Origin: Candidatus Hydrogenedentota bacterium
GTDB lineage: Bacteria; Hydrogenedentota; Hydrogenedentia; Hydrogenedentales; SLHB01
DNA: 7,601 bases
Assembly (NCBI GenBank): GCA_023384315.1
Contig: JAHDWY010000021.1
Location: forward strand, 9,675-17,275
Direction of reading: 5' to 3'
Every line of letters begins with the position of its first letter. Within the stretch, counting starts at the first letter, position 1. The translations under genes were made by a program, and so were the position numbers. Below, one piece after another: positions 1-5,625 of the stretch. The notes beneath the pieces were generated by a model. It saw only the letters and a list, made by a program, of their open reading frames with translations, did not search any database and was not told where the DNA came from.

Positions 1-8
1 AGGCGAAC

Positions 9-54
9 GACTCCAGTCTCCAGACTAAAAGACTAGAGACTAAAGACTCCAGTC
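9..54. repeat. Imperfect 7-base tandem repeat (GACTMMA)
   Basis: Reading from base 9 the sequence falls into heptamers: GACTCCA, GTCTCCA, GACTAAA, one extra A at 30, then GACTAGA, GACTAAA, GACTCCA and a partial GTC. The consensus is GACT followed by two of A/C/G and then A. It begins seven bases beyond the stop of the radical SAM gene, that is, just 3' of it, and no gene covers it. Short heptamer arrays occur between genes in several bacterial groups; a function is not known to me. It could continue or be bordered by other repeats left of the window. Confidence 0.75.
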
Positions 55-60
55 GCCCGC

Positions 61-1029
61 CTACCTCTCGCTGCAACTGGCGCCGTGGGCGAAGCAGGCG
101 AAACAACGGTGGTGGCGAAGCATGACGCGGACGTCCATGCTCTCCGCCAGCGATCCGCCCAAGTCGTAGTCGTCGTCATCGTCGACAAGCGTGCAGGCGT
201 AGACCCGCATCCGTCCGTCTTTCTTCACGACCATCTTGCTGAAGTTGCACATGAACGCAGCGCGGCTTTCCGCGGTGTGATACGTGGTCATGCAGTTTTC
301 GGTGATTTCGGGAACGCCGCTGGGATGGCTGCAGGGTGGCTGAAAATCGGGGAAGACGACGATGTGCGTGTCCTCCGGCACGCCTGCTTTCTGAAAGACC
401 GGCGCATAGGCCGCGTCCTCCGCAGCACGATCCTCGCCCACCGCGCCAAGCCGCGCGATGGACACGTCAAAACCAGCGCGGTGCAGCATGCCCAGCGTGT
501 CCACGGCCAACTCGAAATTTCCTCTCCCCCGCCCTGCGTCGTGCCGTTCCGCGTCCGGATAGTCCAGGCTGATTCGGAATCGCAAACGATTGGGCCGTTC
601 GGCCAGCGGTCGCGCTTCATCAAAACGTTGCCGCAACGGTTTCGTGCCGTTGGTCAGCACGAGACAAGGCTGGTGCTGCACGGCGTAATCGAGAATGCGG
701 AAGATATCGCGGTTCACAAAGGGTTCGCCGCCGGTGAACGAGAATTGTTCCACCCCCAAGTCCAGCGCCTCGTCCACAAACGGCTTCACATCGTCAAAAG
801 TCACCAGTTGCAACCGGTGGTCCCCGGGGTGCGAACCTTCCAGACAAAACGGACACCGCAGATTGCAGTTCGTGCCCGTATGAAACCAGAGTTCTGAGAG
901 ATTCGCAGGCTGGACGTACCCCCGAGGCGCACCCTCAGACGTCAGACGCCAGTCAGGGTCGTCCCGAAGATGCCGCCATGCTGTCTGCGGCACCTTTGTT
1001 GCGTGATTGATTTGCAATGAATACTCCAT
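61..1029 (-). CDS. Radical SAM protein with C-terminal twitch/SPASM-like cysteine cluster
   Basis: This 322-residue protein has the classic radical SAM signature CNLRCPFC (C55, C59, C62: CxxxCxxC), which binds the 4Fe-4S cluster that cleaves S-adenosylmethionine, and a GGEP SAM-binding motif at 100-103. The C-terminal third holds C261, C279, C309, C312 and C319. The spacing resembles a reduced SPASM ('twitch') domain, which in this superfamily holds an auxiliary iron-sulfur cluster; enzymes with such domains often modify peptides or act in cofactor synthesis. An acidic stretch (D283-D287) follows C279. The protein should be cytoplasmic. The substrate is not recognisable and no evident precursor-peptide gene or partner enzyme is adjacent. 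The ATG at 1029 has no clear Shine-Dalgarno sequence, so the start is less certain than the family. The gene follows the UroD-like gene on the same strand after 214 bases. Confidence 0.9.
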   Translation of the reverse strand: MEYSLQINHATKVPQTAWRHLRDDPDWRLTSEGAPRGYVQPANLSELWFHTGTNCNLRCPFCLEGSHPGDHRLQLVTFDDVKPFVDEALDLGVEQFSFTGGEPFVNRDIFRILDYAVQHQPCLVLTNGTKPLRQRFDEARPLAERPNRLRFRISLDYPDAERHDAGRGRGNFELAVDTLGMLHRAGFDVSIARLGAVGEDRAAEDAAYAPVFQKAGVPEDTHIVVFPDFQPPCSHPSGVPEITENCMTTYHTAESRAAFMCNFSKMVVKKDGRMRVYACTLVDDDDDYDLGGSLAESMDVRVMLRHHRCFACFAHGASCSER

Positions 1030-1243
1030 GCGTGCAAGTTAGAGAAGGTCAACCGATGATGATCCTTCGGCACGTAGTCTACCATGACATCGCACGCGGG
1101 CTGGAGCGCGAAGTACCGCAGCCGACCATACGAATCTGTTCGTCACACTTCATGTATCCACGCCATGACCGATCTTCAGTCAACGGCAGGTATCGGCGCG
1201 GGTAGTTTTGACGTTAGCGCGTGCCGTCGCGCGCGAGCAGGTG
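1030..1243. other. Intergenic gap between two minus-strand genes
   Basis: This 214-base gap lies upstream of the radical SAM gene and downstream of the UroD-like gene. I see no convincing promoter, strong hairpin terminator or RNA gene. On the minus strand there is a TTGACT hexamer, but no -10 element at an acceptable distance from it. A 24-codon reading frame (1079-1153, minus) contains two cysteines but has only a weak ribosome binding site. Plus-strand frames that cross the gap run antisense into the neighbouring genes and are not credible. Confidence 0.5.
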
Positions 1244-2383
1244 TCATCCGCCCCACTCCCGAGTCAACCGCGCCATGGTTTCGTAGTTGGCCATCGTTCG
1301 GGCCGAGATCTCTCGGCCGTACGGGCAGGAAGTCGGCATGAGGACGAAGCCGCGGCCTTCGCCGTGGGTGCCGTCTCGGAGGGCTTGCGTGACGACCTTC
1401 TCGAAGTCGCGGGGTTCGAGGTTTTCGATGTCGCTGACTTCGATGTTGCCGAACAGCACGAGATCCTTGCCGAACTCGCGGCGCACATTGGCGAGATGGA
1501 CGTCGCCTTGCGGAGGCGGTTCGATGGGGTCGGTCGCGTCGGCACCCATGGCCACGAAATGGGGCAGCACATGTTTGATGCGCCCGTGGCAATGGACCCG
1601 AGGGTATCCGCCGTACCGTTTGATGGCGTCGAGCATGGGCTTGGTGTAGCGGACCACGTACTCTTCGAACAGCGGCGTGGGCAGATAGGGTTCGGTGGCA
1701 TATTCGGGACCATAGATGCGCCAGAGGTGACCGGGCACTTCCCGGGCGACGGTTTCGGTGCGGGCGTGCAGGGGACGCGCGATCTTTTCCAGGAGTTCAT
1801 GAAACAGGGCGCCTTCCGTGTAGGCGATTAGCGTGAACGTATCCATGGAAAAGAGCTGCGCGGCGACGCAGAGGGGATCTTCGGTGTCGAGCATGATGAT
1901 GCCGCGCTCCCCGACTTCCTCGTCGGCCGACGCGAAGGGTGATAGATCGGGTTCTGCATCAAACACCTCGTCGGGTAATTGCAGGTAAGCTTTCAGATCG
2001 TCGAGATCCTTCAGCAGGTGTTCGACCATCCACGTCGTGTCGAGTCCCTTATCGCGGCGGTCGGTCTGGGTCATCGTACGTCCGGCGATGCGGAGTGTCG
2101 TGCGCGTGAACCGCGCGTCGCCCTCGAAGGTAACTTCGCGGGTGAAGAACTCGTGCCAGGGATGACCGTCGGGACGCACCCAGCGAACCGGCCGCATGCG
2201 AATGAGGTCCGTCTGTTCTTCCGCAAGCTGGAGCAGCGGTTGCCAGGAGGGATGGTTGTAGATGTTGAACGGATCCGGATCCGTTGGATCGATATTGAAT
2301 CCGCCAATCTCGTAAAAGTTCACGCCCGGCCGGTCCACCGGCCGCCGCTCCAGCATCGCCATCAACCGCTCGCGCGATGTCAT
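1244..2383 (-). CDS. Uroporphyrinogen decarboxylase-like (UroD/MtaA superfamily) protein
   Basis: This 379-residue protein starts MTSRERLMAMLERRPVDRPG, the usual opening of UroD/MtaA/CmuA-type (beta/alpha)8 barrels, which includes the x-RxRxxxxxxxxxxDRPP-like element. It is not a haem-pathway uroporphyrinogen decarboxylase: the RQAGRY motif of that enzyme is absent. Members of the methyltransferase branch move methyl groups to or from corrinoid or thiol carriers with a zinc ion held by H-x-C and a distant Cys. Here the matching site reads H264-C265-H266-G and is followed by PTSC353PYG, so a His replaces the first Cys. Typical late motifs are present: MGADATDPIEPP (279-290) and LFGNIEVSDIE (310-320). 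No corrinoid protein or activase gene lies in the window, so the substrate is unknown. I chose the ATG at 2383 because GGAGG lies 7 bases upstream; the longer reading frame to 2473 runs through a palindromic repeat. Confidence 0.88.
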   Translation of the reverse strand: MTSRERLMAMLERRPVDRPGVNFYEIGGFNIDPTDPDPFNIYNHPSWQPLLQLAEEQTDLIRMRPVRWVRPDGHPWHEFFTREVTFEGDARFTRTTLRIAGRTMTQTDRRDKGLDTTWMVEHLLKDLDDLKAYLQLPDEVFDAEPDLSPFASADEEVGERGIIMLDTEDPLCVAAQLFSMDTFTLIAYTEGALFHELLEKIARPLHARTETVAREVPGHLWRIYGPEYATEPYLPTPLFEEYVVRYTKPMLDAIKRYGGYPRVHCHGRIKHVLPHFVAMGADATDPIEPPPQGDVHLANVRREFGKDLVLFGNIEVSDIENLEPRDFEKVVTQALRDGTHGEGRGFVLMPTSCPYGREISARTMANYETMARLTREWGG

Positions 2384-2390
2384 CTTTCCC

Positions 2391-2395
2391 CCTCC
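2391..2395 (-). promoter_or_regulatory. Ribosome binding site of the UroD-like gene
   Basis: On the minus strand GGAGG is followed by seven bases (GGGAAAG) and then ATG at 2383. This decides the start codon against the upstream in-frame ATGs, whose codons lie in or beyond the palindrome at 2423-2441. Confidence 0.75.
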
Positions 2396-2422
2396 CCCGT
2401 CGTATTCGCGAACTAGAATCAA

Positions 2423-2441
2423 AACGGGCGAGACGCCCGTT
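2423..2441. repeat. Intergenic palindrome, 8-bp stem and 3-base loop
   Basis: The plus strand reads AACGGGCG, AGA, CGCCCGTT: a perfect 8-bp stem closed by three bases. On the minus strand (transcription direction of both neighbours) the right arm is followed by TTGATT, giving a short T run, so it could act as a weak terminator for the acetyltransferase transcript, although it sits 212 bases beyond that stop codon. It shares 14 of 19 positions with the palindrome at 5508-5526, so it is better viewed as one copy of a dispersed repeat. Confidence 0.8.
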
Positions 2442-2582
2442 CTCCTCTTCATCAACCGCGAGCAAGTAGCCACTTAGAACGTATACGAAAAGGTGGTCGA
2501 AGCGCGCCCATCTAGCGAGTCACTTTTCACGGTGGAGACGTCTCGACTTCACAGTTCTTGCAGCACGTTTCCCCTTCGTGCA

Positions 2583-2614
2583 GGCTGGAAGTCCGTACCA
2601 CAAAAAGTCCAGCC
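2583..2614. repeat. Intergenic inverted repeat with 7-bp arms
   Basis: The arms GGCTGGA (2583-2589) and TCCAGCC (2608-2614) are exact reverse complements and flank 18 bases containing an A-rich run (CACAAAAAG). The element is 38 bases beyond the stop codon of the acetyltransferase gene. On the minus strand it would give a stem-loop in the 3' untranslated region of that gene. There is no T run after the right arm, so it is not a standard intrinsic terminator. Confidence 0.55.
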
Positions 2615-2652
2615 CGCTCGCTTCAAACACGCTCATACGTCGCGCTCCGGCA

Positions 2653-3525
2653 TCAGCCCAACTCGAAGGTGGTGACGCCGAAGACGCGGTCGTGCGCGAT
2701 GTCGGGTGGAGGCCCGAGGTACATTCGCGCGCAGCCGAAGACCTCGACCATGTTGTGCCGGTGCACGAAATCGATCGCCGCAGGGTTGTTCTCCGGCGCG
2801 TCCAGGAACAGCGGACCACCCGCGGCGAACGGGGACAACCGCGCGAACAGGGCTTCCGCAACCGCGACGTCGTCCACGAACAGCGGACCAATCTTGCATC
2901 CGATCCGGCAGCGCCGCACTACGCCGAATCCCGCCAGCCTGCCGTCGCGCCGGCACCCCAGGGCGAGCGATTCGGGCAGGGCCAGCCACTGCTTCAAAAA
3001 GACCGGACGCGACGCGGGAAAACAGGTGCGGTCGTACTCCAGAACCTGATCGAATGGAATTTCGTTCAGTGGAACAATTTCCTCGTTATCTTCCGGCACG
3101 AGTTCAGGCCGCTCCGGGATCTCCGCCTGAAAGCGCATGTTGCGGTGGGAGAACACGAACCCGCCTTTCGCGTAGTAGTCCTGCATGTTGAAGACGCCGT
3201 CCATGCCGATACTCGCGCCGGGCCGCAATCGCGCGAGGAGGCGCTCCCGCCGGGCGTGCCAGAGCATGTTGCCGAGTCCCCGTCCGCGAAACTCGGGCCG
3301 CATGATGAAGAATCCCATGAAACCGAACTCGCCGTTGTAGGACGTGATGGCCCCGCCGCCGATCATCTCGCCGTCCAATACAGACGCCATGAACGCTTCC
3401 GGGTCGGTCGCCCAGAATACGTCCGCGTCGTGCAAGCCGGGGTTCCACCCCTCCTGCGCCCCCCAACGGACCAGTTCATCGACCTCCGCGCGGGTCATGT
3501 TGCGGATGATGGGGTCGTTGGCCAA
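2653..3525 (-). CDS. GNAT acetyltransferase, YitH-like two-domain type
   Basis: The N-terminal half is a GCN5-related N-acetyltransferase fold that binds acetyl-CoA: the pyrophosphate-binding motif A is R80-G-R-G-L-G85 (RxxGxG) within GFFIMRPEFRGRGLG (71-85). It is preceded by the family's opening NMTRAEVDELVRWGAQEGWN (9-28). The C-terminal half matches the second GNAT-like domain of YitH-type proteins: KIGPLF (211-216), FLDAPENN (240-247), then ARMYLGPP (266-273) and a final FGVTTFELG. The substrate is unknown. I start the gene at TTG 3525, giving 290 residues, about the family's usual size: GAGGAG lies 8 bases upstream, and promoter-like hexamers lie just beyond. The ATG at 3648 would add 41 residues without family resemblance and overlaps the likely promoter region. 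It is divergent from the dioxygenase gene. Confidence 0.9.
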   Translation of the reverse strand: MANDPIIRNMTRAEVDELVRWGAQEGWNPGLHDADVFWATDPEAFMASVLDGEMIGGGAITSYNGEFGFMGFFIMRPEFRGRGLGNMLWHARRERLLARLRPGASIGMDGVFNMQDYYAKGGFVFSHRNMRFQAEIPERPELVPEDNEEIVPLNEIPFDQVLEYDRTCFPASRPVFLKQWLALPESLALGCRRDGRLAGFGVVRRCRIGCKIGPLFVDDVAVAEALFARLSPFAAGGPLFLDAPENNPAAIDFVHRHNMVEVFGCARMYLGPPPDIAHDRVFGVTTFELG

Positions 3526-3533
3526 TGTGATGT

Positions 3534-3539
3534 CTCCTC
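3534..3539 (-). promoter_or_regulatory. Ribosome binding site selecting a TTG start
   Basis: On the minus strand GAGGAG is followed by eight bases and then TTG at 3525, which opens the conserved part of the acetyltransferase. The nearest in-frame ATG downstream (residue 10) has no comparable purine-rich site. Confidence 0.7.
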
Positions 3540-3574
3540 GGTAGTAAGACGGGAAAGACAAGTCCTGCCCGGGG

Positions 3575-3603
3575 ATACTAGCACCTCCGATTCTACTGGA
3601 CAA
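3575..3603 (-). promoter_or_regulatory. Possible sigma-70-like promoter of the acetyltransferase gene
   Basis: On the minus strand TTGTCC (3603-3598) is followed after 17 bases by TAGTAT (3580-3575). Each hexamer matches the housekeeping consensus at four of six positions. Transcription would start near 3568, leaving a leader of about 43 bases before the TTG codon and containing the GAGGAG site. It is a pattern match only. Confidence 0.35.
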
Positions 3604-3622
3604 AGCCGCAGCGAGGTGCTTG

Positions 3623-3651
3623 TTGATCGCAGGATCGACCGGCCCCATAAT
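3623..3651 (+). promoter_or_regulatory. Possible sigma-70-like promoter of the dioxygenase gene
   Basis: TTGATC (3623-3628) and CATAAT (3646-3651) are separated by exactly 17 bases, matching the housekeeping consensus at four and five of six positions. The start would be near 3658, about 70 bases before the ATG. It lies back to back with the possible promoter on the other strand (3575-3603). Confidence 0.4.
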
Positions 3652-3728
3652 CGGTTCATCGGTGGCGGCAATCCGTTCCGCCGCGTGGAAATAGCAAGGT
3701 CAACGTTGGCTATCGGGAGTTCCGCAAC

Positions 3729-4655
3729 ATGACGCGCGTCATTCTGGAAACGAAATTCGAAGACCACGATCCCCACCTCTACCGCGCTGATGTTATTGGC
3801 GCCGGTGTCGATGGATTCATCGCCGTAACCGACACCGCCGTGGCGCAGTTTCGTGAGCAGGGCTATCTCCTCGTGCGTGGCCTGTTCACGGCCGACGAAG
3901 TAAAGGCGGCGTTGACTGAACTGAATATGATGGTGCGGGCGGATGATCCCCAGTGCGAAGGCATCTGGTTCGAGGGCAGCATCCGCGAGGCTATCGCGCA
4001 ACTTCCTCAAGGCAAAGAGCACGGTGTCTCCGGACACATCGAGAACCTCGCGCTGGGCCAGACCGGCGATACCATGCCGGCGCTTGCCGGCGATGTCCGG
4101 GCCAAGTACGTGCGGAAGTTCAATCAGTTCGCGGAGCATCATCCCCCGCTCCGCGTCATGCTGGAGAAACCGGAACTGGTGCAGGTGGTCGAAAAGCTCA
4201 TCGGCGAACGCGCGGCCGTATTGCAGGAAATGGCGATGATCAAACCGCCGGGGGGCCGCGAGAAACCGTGGCACCAGGACCACGCCTATTTCAACTACCC
4301 CCTGGAGACGCGGATCGTGGGCACCTGGATTTCGCTCGGAGACGCAACGCCGGAAAACGGATGTATGCACGTCCTCGCGGGCGCGCATCGGGACGGTCCA
4401 CAGGTCCACTGGCGGCGGCGGGACTGGCAGATCTGCGACGCGGAGGCGGCGCGTCGCACGCAGACCGCAATCCCGGCACAGGCCGGCGACGTGCTGTTCT
4501 TCGACTCCAAGCTCCCCCACGGCACGCCCATCAACCGGAGCGACGCCTACCGGTGGGCCTTGCAATACCACTTCATACCGGCGTCCGCCGTGGAGACCCC
4601 CGACGAGGACCGCCTGGCGATCTTCGGGAGCGAAGGGAAAGATGTGACGTGTTGA
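3729..4655 (+). CDS. Phytanoyl-CoA dioxygenase (PhyH) family Fe(II)/2-oxoglutarate oxygenase
   Basis: This 308-residue soluble protein belongs to the non-haem iron oxygenases that couple 2-oxoglutarate decarboxylation to hydroxylation of an organic substrate. The iron ligands are visible as H182-x-D184 in KPWHQDHAYFNY and H264 in LPHGTPINRS; R275, eleven residues after H264, is placed to bind the 2-oxoglutarate carboxylate. Supporting PhyH features are QFREQGYLLVRGLF (40-53), the MIKPPGG lead-in (170-176), WISLGDATPENGCMHVLAGAHR (200-221) and QAGDVLFFDS (251-260). Family members act on very varied small molecules, so the substrate cannot be named. GGGAG (3715-3719) lies 9 bases before the ATG. 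The membrane-protein gene follows on the same strand after 137 bases that contain a palindrome. Confidence 0.93.
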   Translation: MTRVILETKFEDHDPHLYRADVIGAGVDGFIAVTDTAVAQFREQGYLLVRGLFTADEVKAALTELNMMVRADDPQCEGIWFEGSIREAIAQLPQGKEHGVSGHIENLALGQTGDTMPALAGDVRAKYVRKFNQFAEHHPPLRVMLEKPELVQVVEKLIGERAAVLQEMAMIKPPGGREKPWHQDHAYFNYPLETRIVGTWISLGDATPENGCMHVLAGAHRDGPQVHWRRRDWQICDAEAARRTQTAIPAQAGDVLFFDSKLPHGTPINRSDAYRWALQYHFIPASAVETPDEDRLAIFGSEGKDVTC

Positions 4656-4685
4656 TTCGGTTCCCCGTCATCGTTGGGCGGCCAA

Positions 4686-4705
4686 CACAGGTGGGCGCAC
4701 CTGTG
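4686..4705. repeat. Intergenic palindrome, 8-bp stem and 4-base loop
   Basis: CACAGGTG (4686-4693), GGCG, CACCTGTG (4698-4705) form a perfect 8-bp stem 31 bases after the dioxygenase stop. No T run follows, so a standard intrinsic terminator is not supported. Its size resembles the palindromes at 2423-2441 and 5508-5526, but the stem sequence is different. It may still separate or stabilise the dioxygenase transcript from that of the membrane gene. Confidence 0.75.
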
Positions 4706-4792
4706 CCACACCACACATCATTGTGTAGAGTCGAAGGCTCGGGTGATCACGGTGGACTGGACGGCACTTCTGGGGAATGGCAGGTTGGAAGC

Positions 4793-5467
4793 ATGCGGAA
4801 ACATTGGCGGCGGATTCGGGATCATTGGAACCGCACGGACACGGTCGTGATGGCCACGAACCATGCGGCCTTGGGGGTGTTTGTGGCGAATTGTTGGTGG
4901 CACTCGCCGATTGTCTGCCAGCTTGCCAGCGCGGTTCCCCTCGCCTTTCAGATCCGGCGCGCGGTACGGTCGGACCGGCTATTGCGCGACGCCCTCGTCT
5001 TCGGGGCCATCATCGGGTTTGCCTGGCCGGTCGGTGAAGGTCTCGTGACGGCGGTCTTCGGGTGGTGGGGCCAGTACCTCGCGGCGGGCATCACCATCTG
5101 GCACACGCCGCTCTACTGCATCCTCATCGGCTGGCTGGCCTCGACCCACCTCTACTACCTGTCCCATCGGCTGGAAGCGATAGGGTACGGCCGGATCTCC
5201 GGCGTCGCCGTCGTCGGCCTCACCGCGTTCGGCATGGGCCTGCTCGGTGAGAACCTGTTCGTCTGGGCGAACATGTGGCGCTACGACACGTCCGGCCTGG
5301 ACTGGTGGGCCATCCCCGCTTTCGTGCCCGTCGCCTACGGAGTGGGATACGCCATTCTGCCGCTGCTCAACCGCTGGCGCGCCGAAGCTACGGCCCTAGC
5401 CTGCGGCGCGGTGTTGATTGTAACCTGCGTAGGGTTCGGTCTCGCATCGGGCTTTTTCCCCCGCTAA
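4793..5467 (+). CDS. Polytopic membrane protein of unknown function
   Basis: I do not recognise this 224-residue protein. After a basic N-terminus (MRKHWRRIRDHWNR) it has about six hydrophobic spans, roughly 22-52, 66-88, 97-120, 134-160, 171-192 and 199-221, so it should be an inner-membrane protein. Two halves look duplicated: G81-E82-x-L ... W92 ... Y95 ... W103-x-x-P106 matches G152-E153-x-L ... W162 ... Y164 ... W172-x-x-P175. The glutamate in the membrane and the W/Y/P pattern loosely recall carotenoid-pathway membrane proteins (PF04240-like), but I would not assign that. The ATG at 4793 has GGAA close upstream, and a second possible start is the ATG at 4850. The frame is also open upstream through the dioxygenase gene, but that part is an out-of-frame shadow. 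It may be co-transcribed with the dioxygenase. Confidence 0.8.
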   Translation: MRKHWRRIRDHWNRTDTVVMATNHAALGVFVANCWWHSPIVCQLASAVPLAFQIRRAVRSDRLLRDALVFGAIIGFAWPVGEGLVTAVFGWWGQYLAAGITIWHTPLYCILIGWLASTHLYYLSHRLEAIGYGRISGVAVVGLTAFGMGLLGENLFVWANMWRYDTSGLDWWAIPAFVPVAYGVGYAILPLLNRWRAEATALACGAVLIVTCVGFGLASGFFPR

Positions 5468-5625
5468 CCGAAGTGCCATGGTCCTTCCAGGCCAAGATTC
5501 TTTGTGTCACGGGCTTCCAGCCCGTGGGGGTGAGTCGTACGCAAATGGACAGTTGCGAACGAGCTTGTGTGATTGGTCAAAGAGTGAAGAAGCCGCGGGC
5601 GGGCCGCCCATGCTCCTTGTTGGGC
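5468..5625. other. Convergent intergenic region with palindromes
   Basis: This 158-base gap lies between the stop codons of two convergent genes. Besides the palindrome at 5508-5526 it holds a short GC-rich hairpin, GGGCG-GGC-CGCCC (5597-5609), just before the end of the minus-strand gene. Neither is followed by a T run on either strand, so termination is possible but not shown. I see no gene: the plus-strand frame that crosses it is an extension of a shadow. Confidence 0.55.
5508..5526. repeat. Intergenic palindrome, 8-bp stem and 3-base loop
   Basis: CACGGGCT (5508-5515), TCC, AGCCCGTG (5519-5526) form a perfect 8-bp stem. Compared with the minus-strand reading of 2423-2441 (AACGGGCG, TCT, CGCCCGTT), 14 of 19 positions agree, and two differing base pairs (first and eighth) change on both sides so that pairing is kept. 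This points to a dispersed element with conserved structure. It lies in the gap between convergent genes. Confidence 0.8.

Noticed and set aside
85..897. Long plus-strand open frame (270 codons)
   Set aside because: It is antisense to the radical SAM gene, whose motifs are unmistakable. Its translation is rich in Arg, His and Val with no domain pattern, as expected from the complement of a GC-rich gene.
1208..1243. Terminator after the UroD-like gene
   Set aside because: Only a weak GCGCG/CGCGC pairing is visible on the minus strand and no T run follows it.
1244..2383. Haem-pathway uroporphyrinogen decarboxylase (hemE)
   Set aside because: The RQAGRY substrate-site motif is missing and the region of the metal-type H-C-H site points to the broader superfamily.
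2493..2675. Small plus-strand frame (60 codons) in the gap
   Set aside because: It is formed largely by the inverted repeat at 2583-2614 and overlaps the end of the acetyltransferase gene on the other strand; no ribosome binding site was seen.
61..3525. A three-gene minus-strand operon or biosynthetic cluster
   Set aside because: The genes are separated by 214 and 269 bases with palindromes in one gap, and their families do not share a known pathway.
2578..3732. Long plus-strand open frame (384 codons)
   Set aside because: It is antisense to the whole acetyltransferase gene and runs through a repeat and both promoter-like regions. No motif is visible.
3495..4571. Minus-strand open frame (358 codons)
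   Set aside because: It is antisense to the dioxygenase gene, which carries a full HxD...H...R set. Its composition matches a complementary-strand shadow.
3953..4792. Upstream extension of the membrane-protein frame through the dioxygenase gene
   Set aside because: The extension is an out-of-frame, Arg-rich reading of the dioxygenase gene; membrane-protein character begins only after the ATG at 4793.
5597..5609. GGGCG-GGC-CGCCC hairpin as an intrinsic terminator
   Set aside because: The stem has only five pairs and there is no T run after it on either strand; it could equally be chance in GC-rich sequence.
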